Origin: Pseudomonadota bacterium
Lineage (GTDB): Bacteria; Pseudomonadota; Gammaproteobacteria; Pseudomonadales; Halieaceae
DNA: 13,802 nt
Assembly: GCA_030591305.1 (NCBI GenBank)
Contig: JAUVBI010000062.1
Span: 1-13,802, forward strand
Direction of reading: 5' to 3'
Both the position numbers and the translations under genes were made by a program. Below are positions 1 through 8,300 of this stretch, piece after piece. Under the pieces are notes generated by a model. It did no database searches. It was not told where the DNA came from and saw nothing but the letters and a program-made list of their open reading frames with translations. Position 1 is the first letter of the stretch; the number at the start of each line of letters is the position of its first letter.

Positions 1-251
1 GCACCGCACTCTGTCCAGGCCCGGTAGATACAGGCTTTGTTGCCACCGCCGATCTGGATGGGGCGTCGCTGTTCCAGAAGCCCGGTGCCTCGGCTGTATC
101 GGTGGCCCAGTGCGGCTATGAAGCGATGCTGAAGGGTGATCTAGTGAAGATCAACCAGCCCTCGCTGAACTTTGCTCTGAACTGGGTAATACCCCTATTG
201 CCGAGGAAGCTGGCCTTGAAAATGTCCAGGCAAACCATGGAAAAGAGTTAG
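1..251 (+). CDS. Short-chain dehydrogenase/reductase, C-terminal fragment (5' end outside window)
   Basis: The frame read from base 3 is open to a TAG at 249-251 and gives about 82 residues. It begins with TALCPGPVDTGF, the cofactor-loop segment (PG-x-[VT]-D-T) that follows the catalytic YxxxK in classical SDR enzymes. The tail (PLLPRKLALKMSRQ) is a basic, amphipathic C-terminus of the kind seen in DltE/YqjQ-like SDRs. The Rossmann glycine motif and the catalytic Ser-Tyr-Lys lie upstream of the window, so cofactor and substrate cannot be judged. A second in-frame TAG follows directly at 252-254. The next gene starts 27 nt downstream on the same strand with its own strong ribosome binding site, so the two are probably co-transcribed. 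The SDR assignment is fairly secure; the substrate is unknown. Confidence 0.8.
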   Translation, partial: TALCPGPVDTGFVATADLDGASLFQKPGASAVSVAQCGYEAMLKGDLVKINQPSLNFALNWVIPLLPRKLALKMSRQTMEKS

Positions 252-266
252 TAGTTACACCTAAAC

Positions 267-272
267 AAGGAG
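267..272 (+). promoter_or_regulatory. Ribosome binding site of the GST-like gene
   Basis: AAGGAG lies 6 nt before the ATG at 279. It is a near-consensus Shine-Dalgarno sequence and fixes the start of the 347-residue protein. Confidence 0.75.
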
Positions 273-278
273 TAAAAA

Positions 279-1322
279 ATGTCAGGACCAGAACGCCTTC
301 GATTGATCGGTAGCACAGCTTCTCCCTATACGCGTAAAATGCTGGCCTTGCTGCGCTACCGGCATATTCCCTACAACATAAGTTGGGGCGATCCCGCCAA
401 CGCACTGAGTGCTATGGGTGTGGAAGCTCCCAAACCCGTATTCCAGCCTACCTTCCTGTTCGAAGACGAGCAGGGCGATATTAAGGCTGCGTGTGACTCG
501 ACACCTATTATTCGCCGCCTGGAAAACCTTTACTACGGGCGCTCTGTACTACCAGCCGACCCAGCCCTCGCCTTTATTGATTACCTGTTGGAGGATTTCG
601 GCGATGAGTGGTGTACCAAGTACATGTTTCACTTCCGCTGGTATTTTCCCGAAGATGCAGAAAAAGCTGGCACCGTACTACCCCTGGGTGGTGACGTGAC
701 CATACCCGATGACTTGCACGCACAGATGAAGAGCGTGTTTACCGAACGCCAGGTGGGAAGGCTTCACGTGGTGGGCTCCAATGACACTACTGCGTCGGTG
801 ATAGACGCCAGTTACCGGCGCTTCCTGGTGGCCATGGAAAACCATTTGGCCAACCAGCGTTATATGCTGGGTAAGCGCCCCGGTGCTGGCGATTTTGCGC
901 TGTATGGACAACTAACTCAATTGGTGGGGTTTGATCCTACAGCCGCAGCCATTGCCCTCACACTGTCTCCAAGAACCGTGGCCTGGGTGGATCAGATGGA
1001 GGACCAAAGCGGGGTTGAGCCATCGGACGGTGACTGGGTGAGGCTTGAAGATGCGCCCGATAGCCTGCGCGGCCTGCTGGAGGAGGTCGGTCGGGTCTAT
1101 GCGCCTGCCCAGTTGGCCAACGTCAGAGCCGTTGAGGCGGGCGAGAAGACCTGGGAAACTGAGATCGATGGTGTGCTCTGGACCCAGCGAACTTTCCCCT
1201 ACCAGGCCAAGTGCCTGCGATGGACCAACGAACGCTACCAGGCGCTGAGCGACACTGACCGTCAGCGCGTGGACACCCTGCTTGAATGCACCGGCTGTGA
1301 AGTGATGCTGCACAAGGCCTGA
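279..1322 (+). CDS. Glutathione S-transferase-like protein, extended form (347 aa)
   Basis: The N-terminus has the thioredoxin-fold pattern of a GST. A strand leads into SPYTRK (15-20), followed by a helix with paired basic residues, then QPTFLF (56-61) with the expected cis-proline at P57. DST (73-75) corresponds to the acidic-Ser motif that holds the gamma-glutamyl group of glutathione. An all-helical C-terminal domain follows from about residue 95, with GKRPGAGDFALYG (198-210) matching the helix-capping segment of GST C-terminal domains. At 347 residues it is over 100 longer than typical bacterial GSTs (200-230). The extra part (about 245-347) carries no domain I recognise and ends with a CxxC pair (CTGC, 337-340). 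Ser or Tyr in the SPYTRK motif is the likely thiol-activating residue, by family analogy. The gene follows an SDR fragment on the same strand and converges on pap with a 28-nt gap. Fold assignment is good; enzymatic activity is unproven. Confidence 0.78.
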   Translation: MSGPERLRLIGSTASPYTRKMLALLRYRHIPYNISWGDPANALSAMGVEAPKPVFQPTFLFEDEQGDIKAACDSTPIIRRLENLYYGRSVLPADPALAFIDYLLEDFGDEWCTKYMFHFRWYFPEDAEKAGTVLPLGGDVTIPDDLHAQMKSVFTERQVGRLHVVGSNDTTASVIDASYRRFLVAMENHLANQRYMLGKRPGAGDFALYGQLTQLVGFDPTAAAIALTLSPRTVAWVDQMEDQSGVEPSDGDWVRLEDAPDSLRGLLEEVGRVYAPAQLANVRAVEAGEKTWETEIDGVLWTQRTFPYQAKCLRWTNERYQALSDTDRQRVDTLLECTGCEVMLHKA

Positions 1323-1350
1323 ATCACCAGCTCTGGTAAAGACCGTATTA

Positions 1351-2829
1351 TCATGCTTCCACGGCATCCTGCATTCGCTGGCAGAATGTTTTCAAAACCT
1401 GGATGCGGGCAAAGCGCTTGTTGTTTCCTGCAACCAGGGTCCAGGGGGCGTGGTGGGTGCTGGTGCGAGAGACCATCTCATCAACAGCGTGCTCGTAATC
1501 CTCCCATTTTTCGCGATTTCGCCAGTCTTCCTCGGTGATTTTGTGTTTTTTGTGGGGCTCCAGCTCTCGCTGCTTGAAACGCTGCAGTTGTTCTTCGCGC
1601 CCAATGTGAATCCAGAACTTTAATACCACCGCACCGTGATCGGACAACTGTTGTTCAAAGCGGTTTATTTCGGCGTAGGCACGACCCCATTCGTCTGGCT
1701 TGGCGTATTGTTCCACGCGTTCGACCAGTACACGGCCATACCAGGAGCGGTCAAAAAATGTGTTGTGACCATCGCGTTCCAGATGACGCCAGAATCGCCA
1801 CAAATAATGGTGCCTGCGCTCCTCGTCCGTGGGGCTGGCAAATTGCACCAACTTGTACAGGCGAGGATCGAAGGCATTTGTCACCCGCCGAATCGCGGAA
1901 CCTTTGCCCGCGGCGTCCCAGCCTTCGAAAACGGCTATGACAGAGCGACCCTGTGCGTGGAATTGCCAGGCCAGGTCCTGCAGGCGTGTCTGGTACTCGC
2001 GCAGTTGATTTTTATAGTCGCCGCTACTCAGGGTCTGGGACAGGTCGACGGTGTCGAGTACCGTGGGTTGTTTGTCATTCGTATTCACGTTTTCGGCTGA
2101 TGCGCCAGGGGGCAAGGTGCTGGTTTTGGCCCGGGATTGTAAAGCCGCCAATATGACCTGGCCGGCTGTTAGGTCGCGATAGTTGTTGTCCTCTGCCTCT
2201 ATCAGGTGCCAGGGGCTGTGGTTTGAATCGGTATCAAGAATTAAGTTCTCAGCAATATTTAGCGTTTTCTTATAATTTTTGCGCGCCTGCTCTGCATCCA
2301 CGGGTACCCGTAGGTTCTGCTTCTTCCTGGGGGCGTCCTGACTTAACTGCATGTACTGGGTTTCCCGACTGATGTGAAACCAGAGCTTGATAATGAGGGC
2401 GCCATCGTCGGAGAGCATTTTCTCGAATTCAAGTATATTGTGGCAGTGCGTCGAGAATTCGCTGGAATCAGATTTGTTCCAAAACTCCTTTTGCATCAAG
2501 GGGGTATACCAGGAGCCGAAGAAAATACCAATTTTTCCCTTGTCGGGAAGTCTGCGCCAGAAGCGCCAATAGAAAGGGCGTGACTCCTCCTCATCGGAGG
2601 GCTCCCAGAATGCGTGTGACTCAATCCCCCGGGGGTCCATCCATTCGTTAAGCCGATGTACCACCGAGCCCTTTCCCGCCCCGTCCAGTCCGGCCACGAC
2701 AATAATGACCGGGAAGTCCAGGGTCTGCAGCTCTATTTGTGCGGCCAACAATTGCTGGCGCAGAGCGAGAGATTGCTCATTAAACGCCTTATTCTTAATT
2801 TGTTTGCCAACTTCAAGAGACTCAAACAT
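1351..2829 (-). CDS. pap: Polyphosphate:AMP phosphotransferase (two-domain PPK2)
   Basis: The protein has two tandem PPK2 domains, the architecture of polyphosphate:AMP phosphotransferases, which make ADP from AMP using polyphosphate in the cytoplasm. Numbering from the GTG at 2841, the first Walker A is GLDGAGKGS (51-59) and the second GWDAAGKGS (307-315). The second domain keeps the full Walker B/DRSWYGR motif (362-370) and a lid rich in His and Lys (about 426-436). The first domain has FFGSWYT (107-113) at the same place, without the Asp-Arg pair, so it is probably inactive. A linker rich in Thr, Asn and Ser joins the domains at about 238-270. I place the start at the ATG at 2829 (492 aa) because GGTGA, part of the Shine-Dalgarno consensus, lies 8 nt upstream. 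The GTG at 2841 (496 aa) has no evident binding site but cannot be excluded. The gene is divergent from the methyltransferase-tamAB run. Confidence 0.9.
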   Translation of the reverse strand: MFESLEVGKQIKNKAFNEQSLALRQQLLAAQIELQTLDFPVIIVVAGLDGAGKGSVVHRLNEWMDPRGIESHAFWEPSDEEESRPFYWRFWRRLPDKGKIGIFFGSWYTPLMQKEFWNKSDSSEFSTHCHNILEFEKMLSDDGALIIKLWFHISRETQYMQLSQDAPRKKQNLRVPVDAEQARKNYKKTLNIAENLILDTDSNHSPWHLIEAEDNNYRDLTAGQVILAALQSRAKTSTLPPGASAENVNTNDKQPTVLDTVDLSQTLSSGDYKNQLREYQTRLQDLAWQFHAQGRSVIAVFEGWDAAGKGSAIRRVTNAFDPRLYKLVQFASPTDEERRHHYLWRFWRHLERDGHNTFFDRSWYGRVLVERVEQYAKPDEWGRAYAEINRFEQQLSDHGAVVLKFWIHIGREEQLQRFKQRELEPHKKHKITEEDWRNREKWEDYEHAVDEMVSRTSTHHAPWTLVAGNNKRFARIQVLKTFCQRMQDAVEA

Positions 2830-2898
2830 AAATTTCTTCACCGTGGGGCAGGGCTGTGACGTGGCACAACTTTACCGTATTTTTGCGTACTGTAGAGC

Positions 2899-2906
2899 GT
2901 TATACT
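2899..2906. promoter_or_regulatory. Possible overlapping -10 elements of divergent promoters
   Basis: In the 90-nt gap between pap (minus) and the methyltransferase (plus), TATACT at 2901-2906 is a good -10 for the plus strand and TATAAC (2904-2899) is one for the minus strand. Neither has a convincing -35 hexamer at 16-18 nt, so the assignment is weak. Some promoter must be here, because this is the only gap between two divergent genes in the window. Confidence 0.35.
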
Positions 2907-2920
2907 ACCCGTTTAACCCA

Positions 2921-2927
2921 GAGGAAG
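2921..2927 (+). promoter_or_regulatory. Ribosome binding site of the methyltransferase gene
   Basis: GAGGAAG ends 4 nt before the ATG at 2932, with AGGA spaced 6 nt. It supports that start. Confidence 0.65.
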
Positions 2928-2931
2928 TCGC

Positions 2932-3564
2932 ATGAGCTTTTACGAAAGACATATTTTGCCACGCTTTATTAATTGTGCCTGTGGTTCCAGCCCAATCATG
3001 AAGCAACGGGAGAAAGTGGTGCCCCTGGCAAAGGGTATCGTGCTGGAGATTGGCATTGGTACTGGCTTGAATTTGCCCTTTTACAACCCGGATAAAATAG
3101 AACGAGTAATTGGATTGGACCCCTCGCAAGAATCCTGGGAGCTCGCCGCTAAACGGGTAGAGGAGGTCAATTTCGATGTGGAATTTGTAGGTCTGCCCGA
3201 GGGGGAAATACCGCTGGATGATGGCAGTGTGGATACCATTTTGGTCACCTATGCACTGTGTACCATTCCCGACCCGGTAAGCGCTTTACAGGGGATGAAG
3301 CGCGTACTGCGCCCCGGCGGTGAGTTGATATTTTGTGAGCACGGCAAAGCGCCCGACGCAAATGTTCGCAAATGGCAAAATCGCCTGGATGGGTTCTGGG
3401 GAAAGATAGCCGGAGGTTGTCATCTGAATCGCGATATCCCCGAGATACTTTCCGCAGGGGGCTTCAAAGTCAAGACACAGGAGGAGATGTACTTGCCAAA
3501 GAGTCCACGCTTTGCCAGTTTTAATTATTGGGGTTCTGCCTGCCCAGTGGATACGGCTGGCTGA
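2932..3564 (+). CDS. Class I SAM-dependent methyltransferase, METTL7-like
   Basis: This 210-residue cytosolic protein is a single Methyltransf_11-type domain. Motif I is VLEIGIGTGLN (37-47), which binds S-adenosylmethionine. The acidic residue after strand 2 is D63 (GLDPS). The post-I segment is DGSVDTILVTYALCTIPDP (97-115) and the motif III region is RVLRPGGELIFCEH (124-137). The set LC-(S/T)-(I/V), RVLRPGG, EH, a Trp-rich stretch and GGCHLNRD (161-168) resembles the METTL7/TMT1 family, whose human members methylate thiols. That resemblance is from memory of the family pattern. The substrate here could equally be a small lipid or quinone-type molecule. The stop is 11 nt before the tamA start on the same strand, so the gene very likely leads the tamAB transcript. 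Confidence 0.85.
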   Translation: MSFYERHILPRFINCACGSSPIMKQREKVVPLAKGIVLEIGIGTGLNLPFYNPDKIERVIGLDPSQESWELAAKRVEEVNFDVEFVGLPEGEIPLDDGSVDTILVTYALCTIPDPVSALQGMKRVLRPGGELIFCEHGKAPDANVRKWQNRLDGFWGKIAGGCHLNRDIPEILSAGGFKVKTQEEMYLPKSPRFASFNYWGSACPVDTAG

Positions 3565-3575
3565 AAAGGTCAGCC

Positions 3576-5324
3576 ATGAGGCGCTTTACCTACTCAGTGA
3601 TTTGTATCCTCCTGGGGGCTTCGACTTCTGTGCTTGCCAGCTCCCTGAGTTATACCGTAGAGGGAGTGCGCGGTACCTTGCAGGACAATATCGAAGCGTG
3701 GCTGGGGGAGGAACCGCAAACGTCCCAGGCGCGGAGTGTTTTTCTCGCCCGGCTGGATGAGCGGTTGGATAGTGGCTTGCAGTCCCTGGGCTACTATCGT
3801 TCGGATATAGAGACATCCATCGATAAAACGGGTGACGAGTGGCAGCTCACCATTGCAATAGCGCCCAACGATCCTGTTTTATTATCCCGTGTCGACGTGC
3901 GTCTGTTGGGCGGTGCCACTGAAGACCCCGAGTTCAAAAAGCTGCTCGAAAACATCCCTCTTTTGCCCGGTAAGAAGTTGAATCACGGTGATTATGAGGA
4001 CGTTAAAAGATCTATTCTCAGCACGGGGCAGCGCTTGGGTTACTTCGATGGAGAGTACACCACTCGTCGTATTAACATCGACCCAATGAAAAATACAGCC
4101 GCTGTGGAGCTGATCTATAACAGTGGCTTGCGTTACCGCTTTGGTGAACTTCGCTTTGATCAGGAGCAATTTGACCCTAGCCTGGTGGATAGCCTGCGCA
4201 CATTTCAGTCAGGGGAGTATTTCGACCTGGCCCTGTTACAGGAGTTTCAGGCGCAGCTGCAAAGGACGCATTTTTTTTCCGGCGTGGTGGTCAGGCCGCA
4301 GCTGCAAGAAGCTTTAGATCACAATATGCCGGTGTTGCTACAAATGTATCCCGCCAAGCGTCACAGCTTTGATCTGGGAGTGGGTTTCAGTACCGATACG
4401 CAGGAGCGAGTTTCGCTGACCTGGCGCAGCCCTAAGTTGAATCGTTTTGGGCATAGCCAGGAATCGCGAATAGAGTATTCACCGATAAATCCCAGCGGGC
4501 GCATCAGCTACAATATTCCTCTGAGCCATCCTCTCAATGACGTTTTGCAGTTGTCTGCGAGACTGGAGGACAACGAGTTTGGCGATATTAATAGTCGGCA
4601 GAAAGAGCTGGCGGTGCGCCGGGAAATCAAAAGTGCAGAGGGCTGGATCAGAAGTTATTTTTTACGCAGCCTCGACGAGTCATGGGAGCTCGATAGCATT
4701 CATAATAACAATGCCTATGTGCTGCCGGGGATTACCCTGGCCCACAAGCGTCGCCGTGGTTTACTGGTTGACCCTTCCGGGGGTTTCAGTCAGCTCTATC
4801 GTGTCGAGGGCGGCAGTGAAGACCTGGGCTCCGATATCGATTTACTGCGCATATACGGTAACTTTACTTACATTGTGACGCCGGTTATGCGGCACAGAAT
4901 AGTCGGGCGGGTCGAACTGGGCGCCGTATTTATAGAGGCCCAAGATCGCAAGGATCTGGCCCCCTCCCTGGGTTTTTTCGCCGGTGGCTCCCAGAGCATT
5001 CGCGGCTATGGCTATCAGTCCCTGGGTAATGAAGTGGCGGTAGAAGATAGCGACGGTCAGGTAATGAGCAGGACTATTGGAGGAGACCGCCTATTCGTCG
5101 CGAGCCTTGAGTATCAATACTATGTCAACGACACCTGGCGTGCCGCGCTGTTTGTCGATGCCGGAGACGCCTTTGATGAGGGTGAATTCGATGTCAATGT
5201 CGGTGTCGGCTTCGGTGTGCACTATGTGACGCAGGTAGGGGCGATTAAAATTGAGGTGGCTAACGGTGTGAGTGAGGATGACCCCTCCTGGCATCTGCAT
5301 ATCAATATCGGGGCGGAGTTTTGA
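3576..5324 (+). CDS. tamA: TamA, Omp85-family translocation and assembly module, outer-membrane subunit
   Basis: TamA is the outer-membrane barrel of the TAM complex, which works with TamB in insertion of some outer-membrane proteins and in envelope lipid homeostasis. From the ATG at 3576 the protein has 582 residues, close to the 577 of E. coli TamA. Residues 1-21 form a signal peptide (MRRF, hydrophobic core, cleavage near VLA-SS). About 24-260 reads as three POTRA domains, and about 262-582 as a 16-strand barrel. GGSQSIRGYGYQSLG (470-484) contains the [VI]RG[YF] motif of the Omp85 loop L6. The chain ends in Phe, as expected of an outer-membrane barrel. I chose 3576 because AAGG sits 6 nt upstream and the signal peptide begins there. 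The frame can be extended to a start codon at 3528, but that would overlap the methyltransferase and bury the signal peptide. The gene overlaps the tamB start by 4 nt. Confidence 0.93.
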   Translation: MRRFTYSVICILLGASTSVLASSLSYTVEGVRGTLQDNIEAWLGEEPQTSQARSVFLARLDERLDSGLQSLGYYRSDIETSIDKTGDEWQLTIAIAPNDPVLLSRVDVRLLGGATEDPEFKKLLENIPLLPGKKLNHGDYEDVKRSILSTGQRLGYFDGEYTTRRINIDPMKNTAAVELIYNSGLRYRFGELRFDQEQFDPSLVDSLRTFQSGEYFDLALLQEFQAQLQRTHFFSGVVVRPQLQEALDHNMPVLLQMYPAKRHSFDLGVGFSTDTQERVSLTWRSPKLNRFGHSQESRIEYSPINPSGRISYNIPLSHPLNDVLQLSARLEDNEFGDINSRQKELAVRREIKSAEGWIRSYFLRSLDESWELDSIHNNNAYVLPGITLAHKRRRGLLVDPSGGFSQLYRVEGGSEDLGSDIDLLRIYGNFTYIVTPVMRHRIVGRVELGAVFIEAQDRKDLAPSLGFFAGGSQSIRGYGYQSLGNEVAVEDSDGQVMSRTIGGDRLFVASLEYQYYVNDTWRAALFVDAGDAFDEGEFDVNVGVGFGVHYVTQVGAIKIEVANGVSEDDPSWHLHINIGAEF

Positions 5325-8300
5325 GACGCTTTTTTGTTAAGGTACTGCCACTCCTGGCGGGCTCGTTACTGCTTGTTATGGCTGTGCTCGCTGCTGCCCC
5401 TTTTACCGAGTTCGGTACGCGCATGCTGCTGCGTTCTATTGCGGGGTTGCTACCGGTGCAGGTCGAATATGTCGGCGGTAGCCTGGCCGGAAAAATCGAG
5501 CTGTCAAAGGTGTACCTTGATACAGACAGTGTGACCATGGACCTGCGGGACATTGAAGCGCAGCTGCAACTTTCCTGCTTGTGGAACAGCCGTTTCTGCT
5601 TTAGTCACCTGGCGGCAGGCACCATAGACGTTAGTTGGGACGGTGGCAGTTGGCACAGCGGAGCTACCGAGGTACGCGGTTCTGTCGCCGGGTCCACTAT
5701 AGTGGTTGATAGTCTACAATCCGTGGATGCCTTGTTAACACTGACAAGGCCAGAGGGGGCACGCGAGAAACCAGAAGACAGTTCCATCACCCTGCCAATC
5801 GATTTACTGCTGCACCGCGTAACGCTGGAGCGCGCGGCCTGGGAAATTTACGGTACCCGCCACCAGCATGAATCTATCACTCTCAAGGGCCGATGGGTGG
5901 ACCAGTTATTGCAGCTGGAGCAGCTTGAGCTTGCCAACAGTGAGCTTGGGGTGTTACAGGCCACTGGGCAAGTGAGGTTTTCCGGAGATTGGCCCTTCGA
6001 GTTGGAGTCTAGCGTCAATTGGAAGGGAAGCCCGTTCCTGGCAGACGTGTTACCACATTTTATTTCGGGGACAGAAATTCAAACCGACAGTTTGGCCAAT
6101 GTACCACTGCTTTCCCCTTGGCGGTTTTTGGCAAGCGGTACGATGGCGGAGCAATCTCTGTCTGGCGACGTTGCCATTTCTGGTTTGGGTTATGCGGGCT
6201 TGCAACTCTCTTTTAACGCCCGTCACCTTTCCCCCGACACTGGGCAAGAGGGGCGGGCGCAGTTGTTGTTCGACCGTATCGAGTTGCGCGACCCGCAGAC
6301 CCAGAGTGAGCTTGTGGGCACCGGAGAGTTGTATTTTGGAGAGCGAATACGTTGGCAGCTGTCAGTGCAGTCACACGGGTTCAGCCTTCCTGCCATAAGC
6401 GAGGAGTTACAGGGGCAACTGGCAGGAAGCTTTGAATCCAGTGGTCACTTTAGCGGCGAGACATGGGGCGTGGCGCTTGGGGATATCGATTTGCAGGGAG
6501 CCATTAACGATCTGCCGGCCCGTATAGCGGGGCAACTGAATCTGAATGAGACCGGTTCACTGTCCGCTATTGATTTAGATGCCGATTTGAACGGTGCTAG
6601 CCTGCAGGTGGTATCACAAGAGGGTTCGTCCCGGAACCTGGGCTTGCAGTTGACGGTGGCTGAACTGGGTCGATGGTTGCCAGGCAGCAGCGGCAGCCTG
6701 AGCGCATCTGGGTCTCTGTCACCAGTGTTCAAGTTGTCTCGGTTGCGCGGCAAGGTGCGTGATTTCCAGTGGCGGGACGTGGGCTTTAAACAAGGCGATC
6801 TAAGTGGCTGGGTAGACCTGACAGATAGCCGGGCATTTAAGCTCAGGACTGTTATTAAGGACGCCGTCATTAACGCCGTTCCGCTCATTGAGCTGAGCTT
6901 GAGTGCCAGCGGTAATGCCCAGCAGCAAACCCTGCAGTTAGACAGTACCGGAGGAATTGCGATAAGCCTGGTCGGCGAGAGCGAGCTTTCGCTGGAGGAC
7001 GCAAAGGGAAGTTTGGTGCTGGGGGGCGATGTGAGCTCCATGGCTTCCCTGTTGGCCGAGGGCTATGAACTGAGCAGTAAGTTGAAGCTTGTATTAAACG
7101 CCGACTGGCGTGGCGATGCCAGTTCTCCTGTGGCGGGAGAAGTGCAGCTGTTACAGCCGGAGTTGCGTAGGGAAATGTTGGGTGGCCAGATTTCCAGAGT
7201 CAGTTGGGACAGTGCGAGCCTGTTTTTTAACACCCAGGGGGACAGCCTTCGTCTCACCGCCCAGGGAATAAAGGATAAGAAAAAAATACTCTCCATGCAC
7301 GTCTCTCTACCCGCACAAAAAGACAGCGGCCTGTCGGGGGAGCTTGCACTTCATCAGCTGGACCTGGAGGATATGCAGGCGTTTGCACCCACCTTGATCG
7401 GACTTAAGGGAATCGTCGATGGCCAAATAAGCTTGTCCGGCACCGGGCAGCAATTATTGGGGCACGGTCAAATAGAACTCGTGGACGGTGGTTTTTCGGT
7501 GGTCGACACGCCCACGCCGGTTGAAGCATTACAGCTGCAAATTAAGCTGCAGGGAGATAAGGCAGAGATTCGGGGTGGATTGTTACTTGGTGGTGGCAAG
7601 CTCGATATCAGCGGCAGCCTTGGCTACAATCCAGAGCCCTTTGTTGAACTGACGCTGCTGGGCGAGAGGGAAACGCTGCTGTTTCCACCCAGTACCCGGT
7701 TATTGCTCTCACACAATATTGTACTCAGGGCTACAACTGACTACCTGGATGTGTCCGGGGACCTGATTGTGCATGAGGGGGTGTTGGAGCACGAGGAGCT
7801 TCCGAAAGGAGCTATTGCTCTGTCTGAGGATGTGGTGGTGGTGGGCTATGTCGGCCCCCAGCCACGCTCCTTCGACCTGGGTATGGATGTACAGGTGACA
7901 ATTGAAGAGCAGTTCAAGGTGGTTGGTTCGGTCGTGGATGTCACCGTTGGCGGCAACCTGCATTTGTTGCAGGAACGCGGACGTCCTCTGCAATTGTTTG
8001 GCAACTTGAACGTGGTGGGGGGAGAGCTTCGTGCATACGGGCAGCATTTGAAAGTAAAGCGGGGCACGGTGGTATTTTCCGGTGCGCCAGAGAACCCCGC
8101 ACTGGATATGCGGGCTGAGCGGATAATCGCCAGGGAAAATATAACCGTAGGTGTTGAGCTTAACGGCACACTGGAGGCCCCTGTATTGGAAGTCTATTCC
8201 GATCCATTGCTGTCAAATACAGAGTCTTTGTCCTATCTGGTTCGCGGCAGGGGTCTTGATGCGGGGGCGGGCGCCGATGGCACGGCCCTGGCAATTTCTA

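Noticed and set aside
1326..1337. ACCA/TGGT inverted repeat between the convergent GST-like and pap genes
   Set aside because: The stem is 4-5 bp with a 2-4 nt loop and no T-run on either side. It sits where a bidirectional terminator would be expected but is not convincing.
912..1367. Minus-strand open frame of 151 codons inside the GST-like gene
   Set aside because: It lies antisense to a gene with clear domain motifs and a strong ribosome site, and its translation shows no recognisable pattern. It also runs over the pap stop.
1636..2100. Plus-strand open frame of 154 codons antisense to pap
   Set aside because: It is a shadow of the well-supported two-domain PPK2 gene, with no family pattern of its own.
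3528..3575. Upstream extension of tamA to an earlier start codon
   Set aside because: It would overlap the methyltransferase by 37 nt and add 16 residues before a normal signal peptide. The ATG at 3576 has AAGG correctly placed.
6445..7041. Minus-strand open frame of 198 codons inside tamB
   Set aside because: It is rich in Ser, Pro and Arg, as expected for the reverse complement of the tamB beta-rich repeats. It has no ribosome site or motif.
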